Assembly: GCA_963721435.1 (NCBI GenBank)
Contig: CAVRJC010000010.1
Coordinates: 46,449-110,448 of the forward strand
Length of the DNA stretch: 64,000 nt
Reading direction: 5' to 3'
From: CAVRJC01 sp963721435
GTDB taxonomy: Bacteria > Actinomycetota > Acidimicrobiia > IMCC26256 > DASPTH01
The first letter of the stretch is position 1; the number at the start of each line of letters is the position of its first letter. The notes under the pieces were generated by a model. The model was not told where the DNA came from and made no database searches. It worked only from the letters and a program-made list of their open reading frames with translations. Shown here piece by piece: positions 43,851 through 51,871 of the stretch. The translations under genes were made by a program, and so were the position numbers.

Positions 43851-44126
43851 GTGGCGACGCAGTCACCAACCAACCCGTCGGGCCCGGCCCCGACCACCCG
43901 TCCGACGCAGGCGACTTCAGACAGGCGGCCGCTCGAACGGATCCTGTTCGCGCTCGCCGGGACCATGACGCTGCTGAGCGTCCTGCTCGTTGCACTCGTG
44001 AGCCCATGGTTCTTGCTGCTGACGGCGTTCGTCGGCATCAACCAGTGGCTCTACGTGACCATCGGTGCCTGCCCGGCCTCGGTGGTGCTGCGGCGCCTCG
44101 GCGTCGCGCCACAGTGTCGCTGGTGA
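43851..44126 (+). CDS. DUF2892/YgaP-like membrane protein
   Basis: 91 residues from GTG 43851; an A/G-rich AAAGAGAG lies upstream. The N-terminal 30 residues are Pro/Thr-rich and polar. Two membrane helices (about 33-53 and 55-75) follow the motif D-R-R-P-L-E-R-I-L-F-A, and G-A-C-P-A-S-V-V-L-R-R-L-G is the conserved ending of DUF2892, with the G-x-CP motif. In relatives this domain is joined to rhodanese, so it belongs to sulfur or persulfide biology, which fits the CstR-like regulator nearby. The rhodanese part is absent here. Confidence 0.8.
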   Translation: MATQSPTNPSGPAPTTRPTQATSDRRPLERILFALAGTMTLLSVLLVALVSPWFLLLTAFVGINQWLYVTIGACPASVVLRRLGVAPQCRW

Positions 44127-44262
44127 AGATCGTGTTCCCGGCGCGTCAAGCTTTCCCACTCCCGGTGGCGAGCGAGGGCCCGGGACAGCCGACCGCCTAG
44201 GTTCACGTGGTACCTGCGGAAGCTCGGCACCTCGGAGGCAGCGGTGAGCGACCCGACGGGAC

Positions 44263-47259
44263 ATGGACCACCCGACTGACGAAGAGCAGCTGCCGATGAC
44301 ACCCACCCACCTTCGAGTGCGCTTCGAGGCAGTGATCTTCGACTGGGACGGTACGGCGGTCCCCGATCGCGCCACCGACGCCGACGACGTGCGCGAGCTC
44401 ATCGAGGCACTGTGCGCGTGCGGCGTCTACGTCGCGATCGTGAGCGGCACCCATGTCGGGAACGTGGACGGCCAGCTCCGGGCCCGACCGCGCGGGCCGG
44501 GGCGGCTCCTGTTCGCCTTGAACCGAGGCTCGGAGACATTCGCCGTCGACGAATCGGGACCCCGCCTGCTCGACCGGAGAGAGGCAACGACCGTCGAGGA
44601 GTCGGCACTCGATCGGGCGGCTGACCTCGCGGTGGCACGTCTCGCCGAGCGCGGGCTCACGGCACAGATCGTCTCGACGCGCCTGAACCGTCGGAAGATC
44701 GACGTCATCCCGGTGCCCGAGTGGTCCGACCCTCCCAAGGCTCGCATCGACGAGCTGCTCGAGGCAGTCCAGGAACGTATCCGCGACGCAGGGATCTCGG
44801 GCCTCCTCGAGGTCGTCGACATCGCGACGCGGGCCGCGTTCGACGCGGGGCTCCCTGATCCCCGCGTCACCAGCGACGCCAAGCACGTCGAGATCGGGCT
44901 CACCGACAAGTCGGACTCCGCGGACTGGCTGCTGCGCGACCTGTGGTCGCGGGGCATCGGGCCGAGCCTCGTACTCTTGGGCGGCGACGAATTCGGCGAC
45001 CTCGGCGGCTTGCCCGGCAGCGACTCGCTCATGCTCGTGCCCGATGCGCACGACGCGACCGCGGTCTCCGTCGGCCGAGAGCCGTCGGGCGTGCCCGACG
45101 GCGTGCGCCACATCCCCGGCGGGCCCCGCGCGTTCATCGAGCTGCTGCGCGAGCAACTCGCCTTGCGCTCGACGAGGGAGCCGCCGCGTCTCGACGAGCA
45201 AGCCGCGTGGACGGTCGTCGTCGACGGGCTCGATTTCCGGCGCGAACGCGCACACGAGGCCCGGTTGACACTGGGCGACGGGCGCGTCGCGACGAATGGC
45301 GCGCCGTTGCTCTCCCACCGAGCCGCAGCCCCGCGCGTCCTCGCCGCGGGCGTCTACGACGGCGAAGGACCCGAGACCTCGCTGCTCGCGGCCCCTTCGT
45401 GGCACTCGCTGATCGCAGACCTTCCGGACGAGCCGGCGCTCCGCCGCGTGCTCGACCTCCACACCGGCATGTTGCACGAGGAATTGACCGGCCCGGTTCG
45501 TGTCCGCGGCGTCCGCTTCATCGCGGAAGGCCCGTCGCCGCTCGGGGTGCTCCGCCTGAACGCCACGGGCATCGCGGCGTCGGCGCTCGAGCCATTCGGC
45601 GACCGCAGCCCGCACGTCGGGGTGGGGCGGCTCGACGACGGAACGTGGATGAGCGCATCGGGCACACACGGAGGCATCGTGGCGGCCGCGCGACAAGACG
45701 TGGAATTCACGCCCCCCTCGACGCTGCACGTCGACCGGTTCGTCGCGTTCGACACTGCAACCGAGGGCGTGCCCACATTGGAGCGCGCCCTGACCTCGGT
45801 CGACGCGCAACGCGGCCGCGGCTTCGAGGAATGCCTCGTCGAGCACCGGGCCCGATGGGCCGAGCGTTGGGAACACTCTGACATCGAGATCGTCGGCGAC
45901 GACCGTCTGCAGCACGCAGTGAGGTTCGCGCTCTACCACCTCCACGGTGCCGCAGCCTCGGGAGATGAGGCTGCGGTTGGCGCACGCGGCCTGACCGGCA
46001 CCGGGTACCGCGGCCATGTGTTCTGGGACGCCGACGTGTTCGTGCTCCCGTTCCTCGTCGCCACCCGACCGGCCGTCGCGCGGGCCATGCTCGAGTACCG
46101 CGCGCGGCGGCTGCCCGCGGCACGCGCCGCCGCGTGCGAGGAAAACCGGGACGGCGCGCGGTTTCCGTGGGAATCGGCGCGCAGCGGACGCGACGTGACT
46201 CCCCCATCGGCGCGCGACCGCGCCGGTAACACCTTCGCGATCCGAACCGGCGTGCTCGAAGACCACATCGTCGCCGACGTCGCGTGGGCGACCTCGTGGT
46301 ACCTCGACTGGACCGATGACCAAGAGTTCGCGCACGGTGCCGGCCGTGAGCTTCTCGTCGAGACCGCGCGCTACTGGGCATCTCGCATCCGCGTGGAACA
46401 CGGCGGCTCGGCACACATCCTGGGCGTCATCGGTCCCGACGAATATCACGAGGCGGTTGACGACAACGCGTTCACCAACGTGATGGCACGGTGGAACCTG
46501 CGCCGAGCCGCCGAGGTGCTCCCCGACGACGCCACGGAAGAGCGCGATCGCTGGCTCGAGCTCGCCGACGCCCTCGTCGACGGCTACGACCCCGAGACCG
46601 GCGTGTACGAGCAGTTCGCCGGGTTCTACGCACTCGAACCGCTGCTGATCGGCGACGTGGCACCGCGCCGCCCGGTTGCGGCCGACCTGCTGCTCGGGCG
46701 CGACCGCGTCCGCAGCGCACAGGTCATCAAGCAAGCGGACGTGCTCATGCTGCACCACCTGGTCCCCGACGAGGTGGCCCCAGAATCGCTGGTGCCGAAC
46801 CTGCGCTACTACGAGCCGCGAACCGCTCACGGCAGTTCGCTCTCGCCCGGAATCCACGCGGCGTTGTTCGCGCGTGCTCGCGACGACGAACGCGCGCTCG
46901 AGGCACTCGACATTGCGGCGCGCATCGACCTCGATGACCTGACCGAGACGACTGCCGCCGGAGTTCACCTCGCCGCCATGGGGAGCGTGTGGCAAGCGCT
47001 CGCGCTCGGATACGCGGGCTTGCGTCCGGGCCGTGACGGGGTGTTGTGCATGCAACCACGCCTCCCTTCGGCGTGGTCCGCACTCGACCTGCGCGTGCAG
47101 TTTCGCGGACACCCGGTACGTGTGCGACGCGAGCACGACCATGTCATCGTGTGGTCCGACGGCGCGGTCAAGGTTCGCGTCGGCGACACGCAGGTCGAAC
47201 CAGGAGAACGTGGCACTCGGCTCCGCAGAGAGAAGTCCGGATGGGAGGTCACACCATGA
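44263..47259 (+). CDS. HAD phosphatase-GH65 disaccharide phosphorylase fusion
   Basis: 998 residues from ATG 44263 (ATG 44296 also fits). Residues about 20-310 are a HAD hydrolase: VIFDWDGTAVPD is motif I, AIVSGTHVG motif II, and KSDSADWLLRDL and G-G-D-E-F-G-D the later motifs. Residues about 320-998 are glycoside hydrolase family 65: N-terminal beta sandwich, GHVFWDADVFVLPF, the catalytic glutamate in VIGPDEYHEAVDDN, and the phosphate-binding HGSSLSPG. GH65 phosphorolyses trehalose, kojibiose or nigerose; HAD partners (beta-phosphoglucomutase or trehalose-phosphate phosphatase type) act on the same sugar phosphates. A stress-related glucan or disaccharide pathway is likely. The next gene overlaps by ATGA. 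Confidence 0.92.
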   Translation: MDHPTDEEQLPMTPTHLRVRFEAVIFDWDGTAVPDRATDADDVRELIEALCACGVYVAIVSGTHVGNVDGQLRARPRGPGRLLFALNRGSETFAVDESGPRLLDRREATTVEESALDRAADLAVARLAERGLTAQIVSTRLNRRKIDVIPVPEWSDPPKARIDELLEAVQERIRDAGISGLLEVVDIATRAAFDAGLPDPRVTSDAKHVEIGLTDKSDSADWLLRDLWSRGIGPSLVLLGGDEFGDLGGLPGSDSLMLVPDAHDATAVSVGREPSGVPDGVRHIPGGPRAFIELLREQLALRSTREPPRLDEQAAWTVVVDGLDFRRERAHEARLTLGDGRVATNGAPLLSHRAAAPRVLAAGVYDGEGPETSLLAAPSWHSLIADLPDEPALRRVLDLHTGMLHEELTGPVRVRGVRFIAEGPSPLGVLRLNATGIAASALEPFGDRSPHVGVGRLDDGTWMSASGTHGGIVAAARQDVEFTPPSTLHVDRFVAFDTATEGVPTLERALTSVDAQRGRGFEECLVEHRARWAERWEHSDIEIVGDDRLQHAVRFALYHLHGAAASGDEAAVGARGLTGTGYRGHVFWDADVFVLPFLVATRPAVARAMLEYRARRLPAARAAACEENRDGARFPWESARSGRDVTPPSARDRAGNTFAIRTGVLEDHIVADVAWATSWYLDWTDDQEFAHGAGRELLVETARYWASRIRVEHGGSAHILGVIGPDEYHEAVDDNAFTNVMARWNLRRAAEVLPDDATEERDRWLELADALVDGYDPETGVYEQFAGFYALEPLLIGDVAPRRPVAADLLLGRDRVRSAQVIKQADVLMLHHLVPDEVAPESLVPNLRYYEPRTAHGSSLSPGIHAALFARARDDERALEALDIAARIDLDDLTETTAAGVHLAAMGSVWQALALGYAGLRPGRDGVLCMQPRLPSAWSALDLRVQFRGHPVRVRREHDHVIVWSDGAVKVRVGDTQVEPGERGTRLRREKSGWEVTP

Positions 47260-48008
47260 GCACCGTCCTTGCCGCAATCGATGATTCCGCTGCTGCCCGA
47301 CCAGTGCTCGCCGCCGCCGCTGCCCTGGCTCCGCTCTGGGACGCGACGGTCGAGGCAGTGCAGGTGGCCGAGGACGGCGGGAACACCGCCCGCGCCGCCG
47401 CGGACGCCGCGCAGGTCCACCTGCGAACGCTGGGCGACGGTGACGTCGCGACACGACTCGTGGAACTCAGCCATGAACCGGCGATCGTCGCGATCGTCAT
47501 CGGCGCCCGTGGGCGACCGAAGGGACGACGACCTGCAGGTCACGTGACCTGGGATCTGATCACCCGTTGCGAGAAGCCGGTTGTCGTCGTTCCGCCCGAC
47601 GCCCGGGTGCAGCCGGCAATGCGCCGGGTTCTCCTAGCGCTCGAAGGGACGCCGTCGAATTCGAAGGGCACCGAACCGATTCACGCGCTCGCTGAACGGG
47701 GAGCGCTCGAGGTCGTCGCAGTGCACGTCTTCGGCGAGGACGAGTTGCCACGATTCTCCGATCAGGTTCAGCACGAGACCGCCGCGTTCGCCGAGGAGTT
47801 CCTCGCGTGCTACGGAAGCGGGTGCACACGCTTGGAGTTTCGCGTCGGGACACCGGCTGAAGAAGTTCTCTCGACCGCTGCCGCGTTGGATGCCGATCTC
47901 ATCGTGCTCGCCTGGTCACGAAATCTCGCGCCCGGACGGGCTCTGTTCGTGCGCCATGTGCTCGAACACAGCCAGATCCCGATGCTCCTCCTGTCGGCGT
48001 CGATCTGA
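47256..48008 (+). CDS. universal stress protein, tandem-domain
   Basis: 250 residues from ATG 47256, coupled by ATGA. Two UspA-like halves: the first (about 1-125) has VLAAIDDSAAARPVL and V-I-G-A-R-G followed by P-V-V-V-V-P-P-D. The second (about 128-250) has RVLLALEGTP, LEFRVGTPAEEVLSTA and an I-P-M-L-L-L end. The ATP-binding G-2x-G-9x-G-S/T motif is incomplete in both, so ATP binding is doubtful. The co-expression with GH65 and flavin-binding PPOX is that of dormancy or hypoxia stress clusters in actinobacteria. Confidence 0.8.
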   Translation: MSTVLAAIDDSAAARPVLAAAAALAPLWDATVEAVQVAEDGGNTARAAADAAQVHLRTLGDGDVATRLVELSHEPAIVAIVIGARGRPKGRRPAGHVTWDLITRCEKPVVVVPPDARVQPAMRRVLLALEGTPSNSKGTEPIHALAERGALEVVAVHVFGEDELPRFSDQVQHETAAFAEEFLACYGSGCTRLEFRVGTPAEEVLSTAAALDADLIVLAWSRNLAPGRALFVRHVLEHSQIPMLLLSASI

Positions 48009-48076
48009 GACGCCCTCACCCACGCCGGTCGAGCAATAGGCTGGCGCTCCGCTGAAAGGACCTCCGAGGGCTCCCG

Positions 48077-48520
48077 ATGACTGAGGCTTGGCTCGAAACG
48101 CTCTCGACTGAAGAGTGCATGCGCTTGCTGCGAGAGAACGTCGTCGGGCGCATCGCGTTCGTCGTCGACGACCAGCCTGTCGTGTTGCCCGTCAACTACC
48201 GGCTCATCGAGAGCCAGGGAACGACGCCAGGAACCTGGATTGCCCTCCGGACGCGACCCGGCAACGTGATCGACCGCTCCTCAATGACCGTCGCCTTCGA
48301 GATCGACGGCACCGATCCGTCGCACCGACAGGGCTGGTCCGTTCTCGTCCGCGGGGAGCTCCACCACGTCGATCGCATCGCGGTCGAGGAGCGCTTCGAC
48401 CCCGAACCGTGGTTGGCCGACCGAGATGCGTGGCTCGTCGTGCAACCTTTCGAGATCACCGGCCGGCGGCTGCATCCCGAAGAGCCCGAATGGAAGTTCC
48501 ACCCCCGCGCGTACCTCTGA
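48077..48520 (+). CDS. pyridoxamine 5'-phosphate oxidase-family (flavin/F420-binding split-barrel) protein
   Basis: 147 residues. L-S-T-E-E-C-M-R-L-L at the start, then GRIAFVVDDQPVVLPVNYRL, the standard split-barrel entry of PPOX-like proteins, IALRTRPGNVID and VAFEIDGTDPSHRQGWSVLVRGE, which form the flavin phosphate site region. PPOX-type proteins with universal stress proteins are typical of hypoxia regulons; members bind FMN, F420 or haem. The gene is 68 bases after the USP gene and may be in the same transcript. Confidence 0.85.
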   Translation: MTEAWLETLSTEECMRLLRENVVGRIAFVVDDQPVVLPVNYRLIESQGTTPGTWIALRTRPGNVIDRSSMTVAFEIDGTDPSHRQGWSVLVRGELHHVDRIAVEERFDPEPWLADRDAWLVVQPFEITGRRLHPEEPEWKFHPRAYL

Positions 48521-48559
48521 TCCTGGAGCCGACCACCCGCTGGGCGGCTCCGAGGAGCT

Positions 48560-48577
48560 GCCCGGCCCTTGCCGGGC
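48560..48577 (+). terminator. GC-rich hairpin after PPOX gene
   Basis: GCCCGGC (48560-48566), loop CCTT and GCCGGGC (48571-48577) make a perfect 7-bp stem in the 78-base gap before the oxidase gene. The usual poly-T is missing, but such stems terminate in high-GC actinobacteria. Confidence 0.5.
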
Positions 48578-48598
48578 CGTGTGACGTAGCGTCGGCAG

Positions 48599-49984
48599 GT
48601 GCGCGAAGAGCCGATCAGGGCCGACGGCATCCCGGCGTTGTTCGATGACGTGCTGCCGGCGGATCGCATCCTCGCCGGCGACGCCAACGACGACTACGCG
48701 CATGACGAGGCCCTCGGTGGTGTCCCGCAGGCGCCGATCGCGGTGCTGCTGCCGGTGACGACCGACGAGGTCGCCTCGATCCTCGAGGTCTGTCACGAGC
48801 ACATGGTCCCGGTGACGGCGCGCGGATCCGGCACCGGCCTGTCGGGCGCGGCGATTCCCGTCGCCGGCGGCGTCGTCGTGTCGTTCGAGCGCATGAAGCG
48901 CGTCGAGATCGACGAGGAGAACCAGGTCGCGATCGTCGAGCCGGGCGTGACGCTCGCCGAGCTCGACGAGATCACGGGCAAGCACTCGCTGACCTATCCC
49001 GTGTATCCGGGCGAGTACAGCGCCAGCCTCGGCGGCAACGTGGCCACCAACGCGGGCGGCATGCGCGCGGTGAAGTACGGGGTCACCCGCCACCAGGTGC
49101 TCGGGCTCGAAGCGGCACTGCCGACCGGTGATGTGATCCGCACGGGCGGCAAGTTCGTGAAGGGCTCGACCGGCTACGACCTCACCCAGCTGATCGTCGG
49201 TTCGGAGGGGACGCTCGCGCTCGTCACCGAGGTGACGCTGCGGCTGTACCCACGCTCGTCGTACAACGCGACCGTGCTCGCGCCGTTCCGCACGCTCGAC
49301 GAGGTGATGCACGCAGTGCCGCGCATCGTCGCGAGCGGCATCGGCCCGCTCATCCTGGAGTACATCGACGTGCTCACGATGAGCGCCATGACGCAGCGTT
49401 TCGACCTCGGGCTCGGCGTCCCCGAGCCGGTGCAGGCGGAGGCCCTCGCCTACCTCGTCGTGGTGATGGAGAACCAACACGAGTCGAGGCTCGACGAGGA
49501 CGTGCAGGCGCTCGCCGAGCACATGAGCGAGCTCGGCGCCATCGACGTCTACGTGCTGCCGGGCGCCGCCGGGCCGAAGCTGATCGCGGCGCGCGAGAAG
49601 GCGTTCTGGCTGGCGAAGGAGACCGGCGCCGACGACATCATCGACATCGTCGTGCCGCGCGCGTCGATCTGTGAATTCATGGTGCGCGTCAAGGAGATCG
49701 CCGACGAGCGCAGCGCGTTCGTCGCCGGCTGCGGGCACGCGGGCGACGGCAACGTGCACCTGTCGATCTACAAGCCCGATCCCGAGGAGCGCCGCGCCCT
49801 GCTCCGGTCGCTGTTCGAGGCGGGCATGGCGCTCGGCGGCGTGATCTCGGGCGAGCACGGCATCGGCGTGACCAAGCGGAAGCACTTCCTCGCCCTGGAG
49901 GACCCGGTGAAGATCGAGCTCATGCGTCGCATCAAGGCGGCCTTCGACCCCAACGGCATCCTCAACCCGGGGACGCTCCTCTGA
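48599..49984 (+). CDS. FAD-linked 2-hydroxyacid dehydrogenase (GlcD-like)
   Basis: 461 residues from GTG. FAD-binding PCMH domain: VPVTARGSGTGLSGAAIPV near residue 75, VEPGVTLAELDE, and GGNVATNAGGMRAVKYGVT near 155, then KGSTGYDLTQLIVGSEGTL. The C-terminal lobe has GCGHAGDGNVHLSIY near residue 380 and ISGEHGIGVTK near 418, the metal and substrate-binding histidines of D-lactate/glycolate dehydrogenases. Expected reaction: 2-hydroxyacid to 2-oxoacid. The next gene, a thiamine-diphosphate enzyme, begins one base before the stop ends, so the 2-oxoacid is likely passed on. Confidence 0.92.
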   Translation: MREEPIRADGIPALFDDVLPADRILAGDANDDYAHDEALGGVPQAPIAVLLPVTTDEVASILEVCHEHMVPVTARGSGTGLSGAAIPVAGGVVVSFERMKRVEIDEENQVAIVEPGVTLAELDEITGKHSLTYPVYPGEYSASLGGNVATNAGGMRAVKYGVTRHQVLGLEAALPTGDVIRTGGKFVKGSTGYDLTQLIVGSEGTLALVTEVTLRLYPRSSYNATVLAPFRTLDEVMHAVPRIVASGIGPLILEYIDVLTMSAMTQRFDLGLGVPEPVQAEALAYLVVVMENQHESRLDEDVQALAEHMSELGAIDVYVLPGAAGPKLIAAREKAFWLAKETGADDIIDIVVPRASICEFMVRVKEIADERSAFVAGCGHAGDGNVHLSIYKPDPEERRALLRSLFEAGMALGGVISGEHGIGVTKRKHFLALEDPVKIELMRRIKAAFDPNGILNPGTLL

Positions 49985-51522
49985 TGAACGGTGCGCACGC
50001 GCTGATCCGCACACTGGTCGACGCCGGCGTCGACGTCTGCTTCACCAATCCCGGCACCTCGGAGATGCACTTCGTCGCCGCGGTCGACGACGTACCGGGC
50101 ATGCGCACGATCCTCGGCTTGTTCGAGGGCGTGTGCACCGGCGCTGCCGACGGCTACGCGCGGATGGCGGACCGGCCGGCTGCGACGCTGCTGCACCTCG
50201 GGCCGGGCATGGCCAACGGGATGGCCAACCTGCACAACGCCCGGCGGGCGAGGGTGCCGATGATCAACATCGTCGGGGACCATGCGACGTACCACACGCA
50301 GTTCGACGCCCCGCTGGAGTCCGACATCGAGGCCGCGGCGTCGACGTACTCGGGCTGGGTCCGGCGACCGACGCGAACCGAGGACCTCTCGCTCGCGGCG
50401 GTCGAGGCCGTCGCCGCCGCGATGGGCCCACCCCGGCAGATCTCGACGCTCATACTCCCGGCCGACGTGTCGTGGGGCGACGGTGCATCGCCCGCATCAC
50501 CGCCGCCACCCTCGGCGGGCGCAACGGTTGCCGACGACGTCGTCGAGCAGGTCGCGAACGTGCTCGTGTCGGGCGAACCGTGCGTGCTGCTGCTCGGAGG
50601 CGGGGCCAACCGCGAGGGCGCCCTGCGCGGCGCCAGCCGCATCTCGTCGGCAACCGGTGCACGCATGCTCACCGAGACGTTCCCGACCCGCCTGGCGCGC
50701 GGCGCGGGCGTCCCCGCGATCGACCGGCTGCAGTACCTGTCGGAGTTCGCGGTCGCGCAGCTCGAGGGGACGCGACACCTGATCCTCGTCGACGCCAAGT
50801 CCCCGGTGTCGTTCTTCGCCTATCCCGGGAAGGCCAGCGATCTCGTGCCGGAAGGCTGCGCGGTGCACGTGCTCGCAACCGCGGCCGACGATGCCTCGGG
50901 CGCGCTCGCCCACCTCGCAGACATCCTGGCGGCCGACGTCGATCCGTTGCTCGCGCCCGCGGGCAGGCCGAGCCGCCCGACCGGCGCGCTCACCGCGGAG
51001 ACCGTCGCGTTCGCCGTCGGTGCGCTGCTCCCCGAGGGCGCGGTGGTCGTCGACGAGGCTGCGACGTCCGGCATCTGGGCGCCGGGCGCGACAGCAGGTG
51101 CACCCAAGCACGACTGGCTCACGCTCACCGGTGGCGCCATCGGCATCGGCCTCCCCCTGGCCGTGGGTGCCGCCGTCGCCGTGCCGGATCGCGCGGTGAT
51201 CGACCTTCAGGCCGACGGCAGCGCGATGTACACGATCCAGTCGCTCTGGACGATGGCGCGGGAGCACCTCGACGTCACGACGGTGATCTTCAACAACCGC
51301 TCCTACGCCATCCTCAACATGGAGCTCCAGCGCGTCGGCGCCAACCCCGGCCCGAAGGCGCTCGACATGCTCGACCTCTCTCGTCCCGATCTCGACTTCA
51401 CGCAGCTGGCGAGGGGCATGGGCGTCGACGCGGTGAGAGCCACGACCGCCGAGGACTTCACATCTGCGCTGGAGCGTGCGATCGCAGAGCCCGGCCCTCA
51501 CCTCATCGAAGCGATGGTGTGA
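49984..51522 (+). CDS. thiamine-diphosphate-dependent enzyme (acetolactate synthase/benzoylformate decarboxylase-like)
   Basis: 512 residues; ATG shares one base with the oxidase stop (TGATG). The PYR domain has LVDAGVDVCFTNPGTSEMH and LGLFEGVCTGAADGYARM with the activating glutamate near residue 47. The middle domain covers about 185-320. The PP domain has the ThDP/Mg motif G-D-G-S-A-M-like QADGSAMYTIQSLWT and N-N-R-S-Y near residues 415-440. Shorter than catabolic ALS and without a regulatory subunit, so a decarboxylase (benzoylformate- or oxalyl-type) is more likely than branched amino acid synthesis. Pairing with the hydroxyacid oxidase resembles the mandelate pathway logic. Confidence 0.88.
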   Translation: MNGAHALIRTLVDAGVDVCFTNPGTSEMHFVAAVDDVPGMRTILGLFEGVCTGAADGYARMADRPAATLLHLGPGMANGMANLHNARRARVPMINIVGDHATYHTQFDAPLESDIEAAASTYSGWVRRPTRTEDLSLAAVEAVAAAMGPPRQISTLILPADVSWGDGASPASPPPPSAGATVADDVVEQVANVLVSGEPCVLLLGGGANREGALRGASRISSATGARMLTETFPTRLARGAGVPAIDRLQYLSEFAVAQLEGTRHLILVDAKSPVSFFAYPGKASDLVPEGCAVHVLATAADDASGALAHLADILAADVDPLLAPAGRPSRPTGALTAETVAFAVGALLPEGAVVVDEAATSGIWAPGATAGAPKHDWLTLTGGAIGIGLPLAVGAAVAVPDRAVIDLQADGSAMYTIQSLWTMAREHLDVTTVIFNNRSYAILNMELQRVGANPGPKALDMLDLSRPDLDFTQLARGMGVDAVRATTAEDFTSALERAIAEPGPHLIEAMV

Positions 51523-51558
51523 CCTCCCTACTGCGCACCTGCCGGACCGCGCCGCGCA

Positions 51559-51840
51559 TCAGGTCTTGATCAAACGCTCGATGGCGTTGATGGCCTCTTC
51601 GATCATCGCGTCAGCTTGCTGCGAATCGTCAGCGGCGGCGTCGCGCACACAATGGCGCACGTGCTCGTCGAGGAGACCGACGGCCACGCTCTGCAGCGCC
51701 TTCGTGACTGCGCTGATCTGCGTGAGGATGTCGATGCAGTACGTGTCTTCGTCGACCAACCGCTGCAAGCCACGGACTTGTCCTTCGATACGGCGGAGAC
51801 GCTTGAGGTAGTCGTCCTTGTTCATCGTGTAGCCGCGCAT
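51559..51840 (-). CDS. csoR: copper-sensing repressor CsoR
   Basis: 93 residues from ATG 51840 with GGAGG 4 bases upstream. YLKRLRRIEGQVRGL is the family helix; the Cu(I) site is complete: C35 (TYCIDIL), H60 and C64 (LLDEHVRHC). It is thus a canonical CsoR, unlike the regulator at 39732-40001, with which it shares numbering exactly. It lies 31 bases after the copper ATPase on the same strand, so it is probably co-transcribed and controlled by the palindrome at 54402-54416. Confidence 0.92.
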   Translation of the reverse strand: MRGYTMNKDDYLKRLRRIEGQVRGLQRLVDEDTYCIDILTQISAVTKALQSVAVGLLDEHVRHCVRDAAADDSQQADAMIEEAINAIERLIKT

Positions 51841-51871
51841 GACACCTCCGAGTGGATCGAGCGAGACGAGA

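Noticed and set aside
44203..47454. Open frame of 1,083 codons on the minus strand
   Set aside because: It is antisense to the HAD-GH65 and USP genes; its composition (Arg, Val, His, Gln) is that of the complement of GC-rich codons and no domain can be read, while the plus strand has complete catalytic motifs.
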